Assembly: GCF_014207435.1 (NCBI RefSeq)
Contig: NZ_JACHGH010000004.1
Location: 186,001-250,000 of the forward strand
Origin: Salirhabdus euzebyi
GTDB lineage: Bacteria; Bacillota; Bacilli; Bacillales; Alkalibacillaceae
Length of the DNA stretch: 64,000 bases
Direction of reading: 5' to 3'
Shown here: one piece after another, positions 1 to 9,713 of the stretch
Numbering within the stretch: the first letter of the stretch is position 1
Layout: each line of letters starts with the position of its first letter
The notes under the pieces: model-generated
Seen by the model: the letters and a program-made list of their open reading frames with translations, nothing else
Database searches by the model: none
Told to the model about the DNA's origin: nothing
Program-made: the position numbers and the translations under genes

Positions 1-12
1 TAAAACTATTGA

Positions 13-117
13 GCTTTTTATGGGATAATAGAAGAGGAATTTGAACAAAATGAGTGTTTATATTTTTGGTTACATCCTAATGGATTTCAAGATTTTTTGA
101 AATTTTGTAAACTGTAA
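13..117 (+). pseudogene. possible C-terminal remnant of an unidentified gene
   Basis: This open stretch of 34 codons ends in TAA at 115-117. It has a protein-like composition (for example ECLYFWLHPNGFQDF) but no start codon, and an in-frame TGA lies immediately upstream at 10-12. It may be the tail of a decayed gene beside the defence operon, or chance coding potential. I do not recognise the family. Confidence 0.2.
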
Positions 118-157
118 ATAGACAAAATAGAATTTGATGGTTATTGGAGGCAATGGG

Positions 158-3100
158 ATGTTAAATAAAATGATTGATAATAAAAAATCCGGGTTTGTAG
201 GAGATGCACTAAAGCCTTACTTTAAGAAAGGTTCAAAAGTGGCAATCATGTCCTCCTATTTTACAATATATGCTTTTGAAATGTTAAAAAAGGAATTAAT
301 GCAGGTCGATGAGGTGCGTTTTTTATTTATTGATCCTACCTTTACTTCGGAAAACTATGCGAAAGGGTCAAAGGATTTTCAGAAATCAGAACGTGAAATG
401 CGTTTATCAGGCTCTGACTTAGAAATAAAATTACGTAATGAACTAACCCAAGCGAAAATTGCAAAAGAATGTGCCGAGTGGATCAAAGCGAAGGTGCAAA
501 TGAAATCATTAACTTCTCCTATGACCCAAAGTCGTCTTTATCATATTGAAAATAAAGACGGATCATCTGTCGCGATTCAAGGTAGCTCTGACTTTACAAG
601 TAGTGGACTGGGTTACACCTACTCTCCTAGTTTGGAAATGAACACACTGATGGACGAGCCACTTTTGACGAAGCAGTATATCGAGTGGTTTAACGATGTG
701 TGGAAAAATGAGGATATTATAGAGGAAGTAAAGCAGGAAGTTTTAGAGCGAATACAAATTATTTATGAAAACCACACACCGGAATATTTGTATTTCGTTA
801 CTCTATATAACATATTTAAAGGTTATTTAGATGAGTTGGATGAAGAAGCTATTGTGAAGTCAAAGACTGGCTTCAAAGATACGGAGGTTTGGAACAAGCT
901 ATATAAGTTTCAAAAGGATGGGGTTCTCGGTGCCATTGACAAACTAGAAAAATATAATGGCTGTATTATTGCAGACAGTGTGGGACTAGGGAAAACGTTC
1001 GAGGCACTTGCCGTTATTAAATATTATGAACTACGCAATGATCGGGTTCTTGTATTGTGTCCCAAAAAGCTGAGAGAAAACTGGCTCATTTACACCCAAA
1101 ATGATAAACGAAATGTATTATCAGCAGATCGATTTAATTATGATGTGCTAAATCATACAGATTTGAGTAGAACAAATGGGTTATCTGGAGATATTAATCT
1201 AGCAACTGTTAATTGGGGTAACTATGACCTCGTCGTCATTGATGAGTCACATAACTTCCGAAACAACGAAGCAAGAAATGATCGGGAGACTCGTTATACA
1301 AGATTAATGAATGAGATTATTAAAGCTGGAGTGAAAACGAAGGTGCTTATGCTTTCAGCGACACCAGTAAACAACAAAATGAATGACTTGAAAAACCAAG
1401 TAGCTTTTATTACGGAAGGAAAAGACGATGCCCTTGAGAGTGCTGGTGTGGAAAGCATTGAAATGACCTTGCGGAAAGCACAACAAAGTTTTAATAAGTG
1501 GCTAAAGCTAGATAATGAGGAAAGAAAAGCAGATTCATTATTAGAAATGTTGAACTTTGATTACTTTAAATTACTAGATACGGTGACTATTGCTAGATCA
1601 AGAAAGCATATTGAAAAATACTATAACTTGTCTGAAATCGGTAAATTTCCGGAGCGATTAAAGCCGATTAATATTAATGCAGACATTGATCAACTAAATG
1701 AGTTTCCAGCGATTAAGGAAGTAAATAAATTAATTAATCGATTGAATTTAAGTGCCTATTCTCCTTTAAAATATGTGTTACCCGAAAAGCAAAGAGAGTA
1801 TAGCCAAAAATATGACCGGAAAGTAAAGGGTGGCTCGGTCTTTAAGCAGATAGATAGGGAGCGTAGTCTTGTCAATTTAATGCGAGTAAATTTATTGAAG
1901 CGAATGGAAAGCTCGATTCATTCATTTGGGATGACAATCGCGTCCCTTTTATCGAAAATCGATGTATTGATAAACAAGCTAGACCATATCCACCAATATT
2001 CGAATGAGGATGTAAACATTAACGATATAGATATGGATGATGAAGATGTGGAGAACATGCTCATCGGTTCTAAAGTAAAAGTTCTTCTTCAAGATATTGA
2101 TGGGATTAAGTGGAAACAGGATTTAGAGGATGATAAAGAGAAATTAGAGAAGCTATTAATCGAGTCGGCTAAGGTCCAGGCTCCACGTGATGCAAAATTA
2201 ATTCAGCTTAAAAACATCATTGATCAGAAAGTTCAACAGCCACTCAATGCAAACAATAAAAAGGTCATTATTTTTACCGCATTTGCAGATACAGCTACCT
2301 ACTTGTATAACGAAGTTTCGGAATGGATGTTGAAGAATCATGGCATACATGCGGCGCTCGTTACGGGATCAGGTGGAAATCAAACGACATTAAAAGGAAT
2401 ACAAAAAGATTTGAACGCCATATTGACTCATTTTTCCCCAGTATCTAAAGAACGTAGCAAGCTAGATGCTAGCATTACCGATGAGATTGATATATTAATT
2501 GCAACGGACTGTATTTCAGAAGGACAAAATCTACAAGACTGTGATTTCTTAATTAACTATGATATCCATTGGAATCCAGTTCGGATCATCCAGCGCTTTG
2601 GGCGAATCGATCGACTAGGATCGAAAAATGATGTTATTCAGCTTGTAAATTTTTGGCCAAATATTGACCTTGATGAGTATATTAACCTAGAAGCCCGTGT
2701 TAGTGGGCGGATGGTTTTACTTGATATATCTGCTACTGGGGAAGAAAATGTGATTGAATACGATGAAAAGAAAGATATGAACGATCTCGAATACCGTGCT
2801 AAACAGCTGAAGCAGTTACAAGAAGAGGTTGTGGATTTAGAGGATATTTCGGGTGGAATTTCTATCACTGATCTGACGTTAAATGATTTTAAGATGGATT
2901 TAATAGATTATATGGGTACTCATAAACGTGCAATAGAGCATGCACCACTCGGACTACATGCTATTACGTCTGTTCAGCTAGCCCCAACACCTGATACAGA
3001 GCCAGGGGTTATATTTTGTATTAAACAACGAAATGCGAAGGCAAAAGTAAAGGAGACGAGCGCATTATACCCATATTACCTTGTGTTGATGAACAGTAAA

Positions 3101-3400
3101 GGTGATATTCAACTAGGTCATTTAAAGACGAAGCAAATTTTAGATTTATATCGAAAAGTAGCACTAGGACAAACTGGTGTTTTTCAAAATTTACTCGAAC
3201 AATTCCAAGTGGAGACGGATAATTTGGCTGACATGACTGCCTATAAGGATTTATTAGATAAGGCTGTGGAATTTGTGTTAGGTATTGTTGAGGAAAAGGG
3301 AATGGAGTCGCTATTTAGTCTCGGGAACTCAAGCCTCCTACAGGACACGAATACATCGTCAGAGGATTTTGAGTTAATATCATTCTTAGTGATAAAGTAG
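158..3400 (+). CDS. PLD-like / SNF2-type DEAD-box helicase of a type III restriction-modification-like operon
   Basis: Large two-part ATPase of 1080 residues. The N-terminal part (about residues 20-200) resembles a phospholipase D-like module: the stretch ending GSSDFTSSGL matches the second half of an HKD-type motif, but the His-x-Lys part is degenerate (HIENK). The superfamily 2 helicase core follows: Walker A DSVGLGKT near residue 278, DESH near 362, SATPVNN, and motif VI QRFGRIDRLG near 812. It probably moves along or remodels DNA in a defence complex; that role is inferred from its neighbours. The start is set at ATG 158, because TGGAGG at 145-150 has ideal spacing to it; in-frame upstream starts at 134 and 137 lack a ribosome binding site. 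The DUF4391, Mod and Res genes follow closely on the same strand. Confidence 0.85.
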   Translation: MLNKMIDNKKSGFVGDALKPYFKKGSKVAIMSSYFTIYAFEMLKKELMQVDEVRFLFIDPTFTSENYAKGSKDFQKSEREMRLSGSDLEIKLRNELTQAKIAKECAEWIKAKVQMKSLTSPMTQSRLYHIENKDGSSVAIQGSSDFTSSGLGYTYSPSLEMNTLMDEPLLTKQYIEWFNDVWKNEDIIEEVKQEVLERIQIIYENHTPEYLYFVTLYNIFKGYLDELDEEAIVKSKTGFKDTEVWNKLYKFQKDGVLGAIDKLEKYNGCIIADSVGLGKTFEALAVIKYYELRNDRVLVLCPKKLRENWLIYTQNDKRNVLSADRFNYDVLNHTDLSRTNGLSGDINLATVNWGNYDLVVIDESHNFRNNEARNDRETRYTRLMNEIIKAGVKTKVLMLSATPVNNKMNDLKNQVAFITEGKDDALESAGVESIEMTLRKAQQSFNKWLKLDNEERKADSLLEMLNFDYFKLLDTVTIARSRKHIEKYYNLSEIGKFPERLKPININADIDQLNEFPAIKEVNKLINRLNLSAYSPLKYVLPEKQREYSQKYDRKVKGGSVFKQIDRERSLVNLMRVNLLKRMESSIHSFGMTIASLLSKIDVLINKLDHIHQYSNEDVNINDIDMDDEDVENMLIGSKVKVLLQDIDGIKWKQDLEDDKEKLEKLLIESAKVQAPRDAKLIQLKNIIDQKVQQPLNANNKKVIIFTAFADTATYLYNEVSEWMLKNHGIHAALVTGSGGNQTTLKGIQKDLNAILTHFSPVSKERSKLDASITDEIDILIATDCISEGQNLQDCDFLINYDIHWNPVRIIQRFGRIDRLGSKNDVIQLVNFWPNIDLDEYINLEARVSGRMVLLDISATGEENVIEYDEKKDMNDLEYRAKQLKQLQEEVVDLEDISGGISITDLTLNDFKMDLIDYMGTHKRAIEHAPLGLHAITSVQLAPTPDTEPGVIFCIKQRNAKAKVKETSALYPYYLVLMNSKGDIQLGHLKTKQILDLYRKVALGQTGVFQNLLEQFQVETDNLADMTAYKDLLDKAVEFVLGIVEEKGMESLFSLGNSSLLQDTNTSSEDFELISFLVIK

Positions 3401-3408
3401 GTGTAAAA

Positions 3409-4173
3409 TTGAGAGAATGGTTAATAAATAGATTGGATATTCCAAAACGAACGATTTTAAATCGCAAAATACCAAAAAAAGCGTTTTTTTCCGAAGCTGA
3501 TTTCTCTTCAGCTGAAAAGGAATTGTTTACGTCCCAAGTTGACGGAATTTATCTGTTAAGTGTGATGAACCAACAAAGCATGAAAATACAAGCCTATCAA
3601 ACCAAGGAGCTACATTATGCAGAGGTTGTATGGGTCTATGTGAAGATTAGGTCAAAGGATAAAAACAATCGTATTGCCCAGGTTGTTCATAAAGCCATTC
3701 CTAATCCGGTTGTTCTTGTGATGGAGTCACCTGAAGGAGATATCCTCCTAAGTGCTTGTCATAAACGACTTCACAAAATGGATGTGGCAAAAGTTGTACT
3801 AGAGGAACCGGTGATTACCAATTGGTTTCAGCCGAGGAATGAGGAAGATCTTTATACTCAACTTTTGGACGTTTTAATGATGACAAAGCTATCATTTGAT
3901 CATCTGTATCATTTTTATGATGACATTTATCAATGGTTGCGATGTGAAGAAGTCGTACTACTAGTAAATGACTTCCCGAAAAACACCGAAAATCGAGATG
4001 ATGTCGTAGAGGCTTTAGACGATATACGTCAAAATCAAAATGAAATTACAAGGCTAGAGAATGAACAAAAAGGACAACTCGATTTTGGAATAAAAATGGA
4101 CTTGCATATGAAAATCAAGCGGCAAGAACAGCAAGTGGAACAGAAGCTACAAAAGATAAAGGAGTTGTGTTAG
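3409..4173 (+). CDS. DUF4391 family protein
   Basis: A 254-residue protein whose first 150 residues match the pattern I know for DUF4391: IPKKAFF near the N-terminus, then a conserved central segment ending in SACHKRLHK. The C-terminal third (about 190-254) is charged and likely coiled coil (repeated E/K/Q heptads around NEITRLENEQ). No enzymatic motif is visible. DUF4391 proteins are typically found next to DNA methyltransferases and helicases, so a structural or specificity role in the complex is likely but unproven. It starts with TTG, 8 bases after the helicase stop and behind a weak AGGTG. Its stop abuts the GTG start of mod, suggesting translational coupling. Confidence 0.75.
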   Translation: MREWLINRLDIPKRTILNRKIPKKAFFSEADFSSAEKELFTSQVDGIYLLSVMNQQSMKIQAYQTKELHYAEVVWVYVKIRSKDKNNRIAQVVHKAIPNPVVLVMESPEGDILLSACHKRLHKMDVAKVVLEEPVITNWFQPRNEEDLYTQLLDVLMMTKLSFDHLYHFYDDIYQWLRCEEVVLLVNDFPKNTENRDDVVEALDDIRQNQNEITRLENEQKGQLDFGIKMDLHMKIKRQEQQVEQKLQKIKELC

Positions 4174-6027
4174 GTGGAGAAGTTGGATGGAAAAACCTTC
4201 AATGCTGTACAGGACAATATCGAAAAGTTAAAAGAAATCTTTCCTGATGTATTTACAGAAGATAAAGTAGATATAGAAAAATTACAATTGGCACTGGGAG
4301 AATTTGTAGAAAAAGAGAAAGAGCGATATGAGTTTAGCTGGAATGGAAAAACAGAAGCTATTCAATTGGCACAAAAGCAAACGACTGGTACCCTTCGCCC
4401 GAAAAAGGAAGATAGTGTGAACTGGGATACGACGCAAAACCTATATATAGAAGGAGATAATCTGGAGGTTTTACGTATTTTGCAACACTCGTATCGTAAT
4501 AAAGTGAAAATGATTTATATTGACCCTCCATACAATACGGGAAAAGATTTTATTTATCAGGATAATTTTCACGATAACCTTTCCAACTATAAAGAAAAAA
4601 TGAACGAAAGCTTAAAATCAAATGCAGAAACAAATGGACGATATCATACAGATTGGTTGAACATGATGTACCCTCGCTTGAAAATTGCCAAAAACTTGCT
4701 CAAGGACGATGGCGTTATTTTCATAAGTATTGATGACAATGAGTTAAAAAATATGATGGCGATTTGTAATGAGATTTTCGGTGAAGTCAATTTTGCCGGT
4801 GTTGTTACGTGGAATAAGAAACGAAAAGGTTCCTTCCTTTCAAAAAACATCGTTAGTGTGACAGAGTATTGCTTGATTTATTGTAAAAATATTAATGAAG
4901 CAAAAATTGTTGGTGGTGTAGCGGACCAGTCCGAATCACAGCCTCTTATTAAGAGAACAAACAAAGTAAAGAAGCTGCGTTTCCCTCGCAATATTATTAA
5001 AACGAAGCTGAAGGATGGACGTTATAAAAAAGGTGTATACGGTGTGGGATCTAGTGGGGTTGAGCTTCATGAAGAGGTAGAAGTAAAGGATGGTCTCATA
5101 GTGGACGAGCTAGTCGTTTCTGGACCGTTCATTTGGACCCAAGAAAAAGTGGACGAGCAATTAGCTTTAGGGGCTGCTTTTATTATTAACACCGAAAATT
5201 TCCAAATTCGTGTATTCAAAGTGAATGAAGATGAGAAATATAAAGGCTTTCCTTCCTTTGTTGATGGGGTTGAAATTAACGGAACAAATGAAGATGCTTA
5301 TGAGGAACTTATTGAATTGTTTGGGGTTGAGAAAATCTTTGATTACTCAAAACCAAAAAATTACTTGAAAAAGCTTATTCAAAGTCAGACGTATTTTGAA
5401 AAAGATGGTATTATTTTAGATTTCTTTTCTGGATCTGCTGCTACAGCCCACGCGGTAATGGAGTTGAACGCCGAGGATGGTGGGTCACGACAATTTATTA
5501 TGGTACAGCTACCAGAAGCAATTGATGAAAAGGAAGACGCCTATAAAGCTGGCTATTCTAACATATGTGAAATCGGGAAACAACGTATTCGGTTGGCAGG
5601 TCAAAATATTACCAATGAAAATGTAGATATTGGTTTTAAAGTATTTACATTAAGTGATACGAACCTCCGTCTTTGGAATGAAGATACAACGAATCTAGAA
5701 ACCGATTTATTAGACTTGGTAGATCCAATTAAAGAAGGGCGTACCGCGGAAGACGTGGTGTACGAAATTTTACTAAAATACGATGTTCCTTTAACCGTTC
5801 CAATTGAAGAAATAACCATTGCTGGAAAGCGAGTTTACTCGGTCGGAATGGGATTTTTACTCATTTGTTTAGCGTACGACTTAACACTGCCTCAAATAGA
5901 AGCAATGGCAGAGAGAAAGCCGGCTCGTATCGTGTTTTATGATGAAGGATTTAAAGATGATACCGTTCGTACGAATGCGCAGCAAATATTGAAACGTTAT
6001 GGTGTTGAAGATATCCGTGTTATTTAG
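4174..6027 (+). CDS. mod: type III DNA methyltransferase, Mod subunit
   Basis: Site-specific adenine-type DNA methyltransferase of 617 residues. Motif IV DPPYNTGKDF (from about residue 117) comes before the AdoMet-binding motif ILDFFSGSAAT (about residue 413), which is the beta-class order used by type III Mod proteins. The variable segment between them should hold the target recognition domain. In type III systems Mod both methylates one strand of the recognition site and guides Res. The GTG start directly follows the DUF4391 stop (TAG-GTG), with AAAGGAG at 4158-4164. Length and motifs look intact. The exact recognition sequence cannot be read from the protein. Confidence 0.93.
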   Translation: MEKLDGKTFNAVQDNIEKLKEIFPDVFTEDKVDIEKLQLALGEFVEKEKERYEFSWNGKTEAIQLAQKQTTGTLRPKKEDSVNWDTTQNLYIEGDNLEVLRILQHSYRNKVKMIYIDPPYNTGKDFIYQDNFHDNLSNYKEKMNESLKSNAETNGRYHTDWLNMMYPRLKIAKNLLKDDGVIFISIDDNELKNMMAICNEIFGEVNFAGVVTWNKKRKGSFLSKNIVSVTEYCLIYCKNINEAKIVGGVADQSESQPLIKRTNKVKKLRFPRNIIKTKLKDGRYKKGVYGVGSSGVELHEEVEVKDGLIVDELVVSGPFIWTQEKVDEQLALGAAFIINTENFQIRVFKVNEDEKYKGFPSFVDGVEINGTNEDAYEELIELFGVEKIFDYSKPKNYLKKLIQSQTYFEKDGIILDFFSGSAATAHAVMELNAEDGGSRQFIMVQLPEAIDEKEDAYKAGYSNICEIGKQRIRLAGQNITNENVDIGFKVFTLSDTNLRLWNEDTTNLETDLLDLVDPIKEGRTAEDVVYEILLKYDVPLTVPIEEITIAGKRVYSVGMGFLLICLAYDLTLPQIEAMAERKPARIVFYDEGFKDDTVRTNAQQILKRYGVEDIRVI

Positions 6028-6042
6028 AGAGGGGATGTAAGA

Positions 6043-9030
6043 ATGAAAATTAAGTTCGATGAACAACAGTATCAGCTTGATGCCATTCAGTCCATCACGG
6101 ATATTTTTGAAGGGCAAACCGTAAAAGTATCCAATTTTACAGTTAGTATGGGTGATATTGTTGGGCAGGAAATTACCGAGTTAGGAATTGGAAACAAGCT
6201 CGAATTATCGGAAACAGAAGTACTGGAAAATGTGCAAAGGATCCAAATACGAAATCATCTACCGAAAAGCAGGAATATTCAAGATTGGAATTTTACCGTT
6301 GAAATGGAAACGGGTACAGGGAAAACATACGTATATACGAGAAGTATCTTTGAACTAAACAAAAAATATGGATTCACGAAGTTCATTATTGTTGTACCTA
6401 GTGTTGCAATTCGAGAAGGTGTATATAAATCATTACAAATGACAGAAGAGCATTTTGCGAATGAATATCCTGGACAGCATTGTCACTTTTTCAAATACGA
6501 TTCTACCTATTTAGAGCAAGTTCGTGAATTTGCAACGAGCACAGATATTGAAGTGATGATCATTAACATTGATGCGTTTAAGAAAAGCTTTGATGATCCT
6601 GAAAAGGAGAGCAAAGCAAACTTAATTCATCGTGAACGGGATACGATGAACGGGAAAAAACCGATTCAATTCATCCAAGAAACAAACCCAATTGTTATAA
6701 TCGATGAACCACAAAGTGTGGATAATACGGAGAAAGCAAAAGAAGCAATTGCTTCATTAAATCCACTGTGTAAATTGCGCTATTCCGCAACACACCGTGA
6801 AACGTACAATTTAATGTACAAGCTCGATCCTGTAGATGCATATGAGAAGAAGCTGGTAAAGAAGATCGAAGTGCTATCGGTGAATTCAGATGATGATTAT
6901 AATGATCCTTATATTAAATTAATAAATGTTTCCAATAAAAATGGCTATAAAGCGACGGTTGAAATCGATGAGCAAAAGAGAAATGGTACGGTTGCTAAGG
7001 TAAGGAAGGAAATAAACCCGAACAAGAAAAATAATCTCTATTTGATTTCCGGGGAACGGGATTTGTACCGTGGTTTCATTTTAGAAGGGATTGACTGTAC
7101 GCCTGGAAGTGAAATGATTGAATTTGCCAACGGGAAAGTCCTTGGGCTTGGCGAATCAATTGGTGCAATGGATGATGATTTGCTAAAAAGATATCAAATA
7201 AGAGAAGCGATTCGCACGCATTTAGATAAGGAACTAAAGCTTGTGAACAAAGGGATAAAAGTGCTTACGTTATTTTTTATAGATAAAGTCGAAAATTATC
7301 GCCTCTATCCGAAAGGTCAGTCATGGGAAAAAGGGAAATACGCGCTCATGTTTGAAGAGGAATATAAAAATCTAATCGAATCACCTAAATATCGTACCCT
7401 TTTTGAGGAAGACAATTATATATCGAATCACCAGGTGGAGGAAGTGCATAACGGTTACTTCTCCCAGGATAAAAATGGGAATTATAAGGATAGTAAAGTG
7501 GCGAAGGATGGTAGTCTACGCTCTAATAAAGACGATGAGTCCGCTTTTGAACTTATTATGAAGGAAAAAGAAAGACTACTAAGCTTTGAAACACCTTTAC
7601 GTTTTATCTTTTCCCATTCGGCTTTAAAAGAAGGCTGGGATAATCCGAACGTGTTTCAAATATGTACATTAGTAGAAACGAAGGATCCTTTCACGAAGCG
7701 TCAAAAGATTGGTCGGGGTCTTCGTTTAGCGGTTAATCAAGATGGTCAACGACAATATGACGAAAACATTAATGTCCTTACGGTTATTGCAAATGAATCT
7801 TATCAGGAATTTGCTGAATCCTTACAACAGGAAATGGAAGAGGAAACGGGTGTGAAGTTTGGTTATTTGGAGGAGCAATCTTTTTCTACAATTACCCAAA
7901 CGAATGAAGAAACTGGAGAAGCGAAAGCAATTGGTTATGATTATTCGGCTAAAATTTTTGCATTTCTAGTAAAAGAAAATTTTATTACGAAAAAAGGCAA
8001 GGTAGAAACAAAGCTGAAAGAAGCAATTGCTGAAGAAGCATTTGAAGTACCTGAGGAAATGCAGGCAATTAAACAGGATATAGAACAAGTAATCAAACGT
8101 TCAATTAAGAAGTTGCCTGTTTTTAATAAAAAAGATGAAGTACGTATTCATTTGAACAAGGAAGTCTTTCTTAGTGAAGAATTTAATCAACTTTGGGATC
8201 AAATTAAATACAAAACAACGTACTCTGTTGATTTAGATTCCGAAACACTAAAGAGCCGTAGCATTGAAGCAATTCAAAAGTTAGATGAATTTCAAGCGAG
8301 AAAAATCAGGCGTGAAAATGCGATATTAAAGGTAGATCAATCAGGTGTTACGGGAGAAGGGAAGACTTTCCGAACGTTTGAAGCCAATGAAGAAAAACGT
8401 CGTTTGCCTGACATATTGCGTTATTTACAGGAACAGACAAACTTGAAACGCCGTACGCTTGTGGACATTTTAATTAGATCAAAACGTTTAGAAGATTTCG
8501 AGAAAAATCCGCAAGCGTTTATGGAATCAGTGATGAAAATTATTAATCGAGAGAAGAAGAAGTTAATCATTGATGGGATAAAGTATGAACGGATTGGGGA
8601 TCACGCTTACTATCAGCAATCACTATTTGAGCATCAGGAGCTTGTCGGTTACATGAAAGCCAATGCTGTTGAAGTATCAAAAGACAAATCAGTCTACAAC
8701 TACATTCGGTATGATTCTAATGTGGAACGCACCTTTGCGGAGAAGTTGAATAGTGATGAGGATGTCAAATTATTTGTCAAGCTTCCAGCAAGCTTCGTCA
8801 TCGATACGCCACTTGGGAACTATAATCCTGACTGGGCTGTTTTAGTAGATAAAGATGGTGTAGAAACATTATTCTTTGTTGTGGAAACGAAGGGGAGTAC
8901 AGACCAAGAGGATCTTCGTTTTACGGAAAATGGTAAAATTGTATGTGGACGTAAGCACTTTTCTGCCCTGCAAAATGAAGTAGAATATAAGCTAACAAAT
9001 AGTTATGAGAAGTTTAAAGAACAGATTTAA
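6043..9030 (+). CDS. res: type III restriction enzyme, Res subunit (helicase-nuclease)
   Basis: A 995-residue superfamily 2 translocase with a nuclease. Motif I METGTGKTY lies near residue 87, motif II IIDEPQSVD near 220, motif III YSATHRET after it, and a motif VI-like IGRGLRLAVN near 560. The C-terminus carries a PD-(D/E)xK nuclease site: PDW near residue 928, then VVETKGS near 948. In type III enzymes ATP-driven Res with Mod cleaves unmodified DNA. It begins 15 bases after mod behind GAGAGGGGATG, clearly in the same operon. A strong hairpin just after the stop ends the operon. No key motif appears broken, so the system looks capable of activity. Confidence 0.93.
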   Translation: MKIKFDEQQYQLDAIQSITDIFEGQTVKVSNFTVSMGDIVGQEITELGIGNKLELSETEVLENVQRIQIRNHLPKSRNIQDWNFTVEMETGTGKTYVYTRSIFELNKKYGFTKFIIVVPSVAIREGVYKSLQMTEEHFANEYPGQHCHFFKYDSTYLEQVREFATSTDIEVMIINIDAFKKSFDDPEKESKANLIHRERDTMNGKKPIQFIQETNPIVIIDEPQSVDNTEKAKEAIASLNPLCKLRYSATHRETYNLMYKLDPVDAYEKKLVKKIEVLSVNSDDDYNDPYIKLINVSNKNGYKATVEIDEQKRNGTVAKVRKEINPNKKNNLYLISGERDLYRGFILEGIDCTPGSEMIEFANGKVLGLGESIGAMDDDLLKRYQIREAIRTHLDKELKLVNKGIKVLTLFFIDKVENYRLYPKGQSWEKGKYALMFEEEYKNLIESPKYRTLFEEDNYISNHQVEEVHNGYFSQDKNGNYKDSKVAKDGSLRSNKDDESAFELIMKEKERLLSFETPLRFIFSHSALKEGWDNPNVFQICTLVETKDPFTKRQKIGRGLRLAVNQDGQRQYDENINVLTVIANESYQEFAESLQQEMEEETGVKFGYLEEQSFSTITQTNEETGEAKAIGYDYSAKIFAFLVKENFITKKGKVETKLKEAIAEEAFEVPEEMQAIKQDIEQVIKRSIKKLPVFNKKDEVRIHLNKEVFLSEEFNQLWDQIKYKTTYSVDLDSETLKSRSIEAIQKLDEFQARKIRRENAILKVDQSGVTGEGKTFRTFEANEEKRRLPDILRYLQEQTNLKRRTLVDILIRSKRLEDFEKNPQAFMESVMKIINREKKKLIIDGIKYERIGDHAYYQQSLFEHQELVGYMKANAVEVSKDKSVYNYIRYDSNVERTFAEKLNSDEDVKLFVKLPASFVIDTPLGNYNPDWAVLVDKDGVETLFFVVETKGSTDQEDLRFTENGKIVCGRKHFSALQNEVEYKLTNSYEKFKEQI

Positions 9031-9040
9031 GATATAAATC

Positions 9041-9072
9041 GAAACAGCATGGCTATTTAGCCGTGCTGTTTC
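9041..9072. terminator. bidirectional terminator after res
   Basis: Inverted repeat GAAACAGCATGGCT / AGCCGTGCTGTTTC with a 4-base loop and one G-T pair. It sits between the converging res and NUDIX genes and reaches the stop codon of the latter. Confidence 0.75.
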
Positions 9073-9559
9073 AAGTTTTAAAGAGGATGGGAAAATAATG
9101 TAGAGTTGGTACTAAGAGATTAGCGTGATAAATGAGCATAAGTTCAGATTGTGTAACCCACTTTATGTCGCTTACTTCATCCATTTGTAATATTGTATCT
9201 TCTAGGTTAAAGGATTGATTAAATAACCATACATCATAAAAATCATTAAACTCATCACGCCGTTCGCTTGTTAGCAATGTGCCATTAGATTCTAGTAAGT
9301 GTATTCCTATTTCTTCTTTTACTTCTCGAATCGCACCAGGAAGACTATCCTCACCCGATAGAATAGATCCACCTGGACACTCCCATAAATTTGGATGAGG
9401 TTTACTCGGATGACGTTTTGTTAAGAGGATTTCACCTTTATCGTTCTTAATCCATACATGGACAACTATATGGTAATCACCGTTAGCTAATGGATTACCA
9501 CGTTTATGTACTCTAGTCGTTTTGTTTCTATTTTGATCGTAAACATCCCAAAGCTCCAT
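9071..9559 (-). CDS. NUDIX hydrolase, IPP-isomerase-like (YfcD type)
   Basis: A 162-residue NUDIX protein. The complete box GX5EX7REUXEEXGU is seen at residues 64-86 (glycine 64, E70, then REVKEEIGI). The N-terminal layout (WDVYDQN, then RG, then HIVVHVWI) resembles the isopentenyl-diphosphate-isomerase-like branch of NUDIX proteins, so the substrate is probably an organic pyrophosphate other than a mutagenic nucleotide. The substrate cannot be assigned. ATG at 9559 follows a good AGGGGTGA. It is convergent with res and appears to be a single-gene unit. Confidence 0.85.
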   Translation of the reverse strand: MELWDVYDQNRNKTTRVHKRGNPLANGDYHIVVHVWIKNDKGEILLTKRHPSKPHPNLWECPGGSILSGEDSLPGAIREVKEEIGIHLLESNGTLLTSERRDEFNDFYDVWLFNQSFNLEDTILQMDEVSDIKWVTQSELMLIYHANLLVPTLHYFPILFKT

Positions 9560-9713
9560 TATATATCACCCCTGTTTAAATAAGCATAGTTCGAAAAGGT
9601 TAAATTTTTTTGGGAATAAATAGTATGACAACACAGAACTTTAAAACTAGTAACCCTATTCATTATAATAGAAGTAGACAAAAACTAAAGGTTTGGAAGA
9701 CGGAGGACAATAC

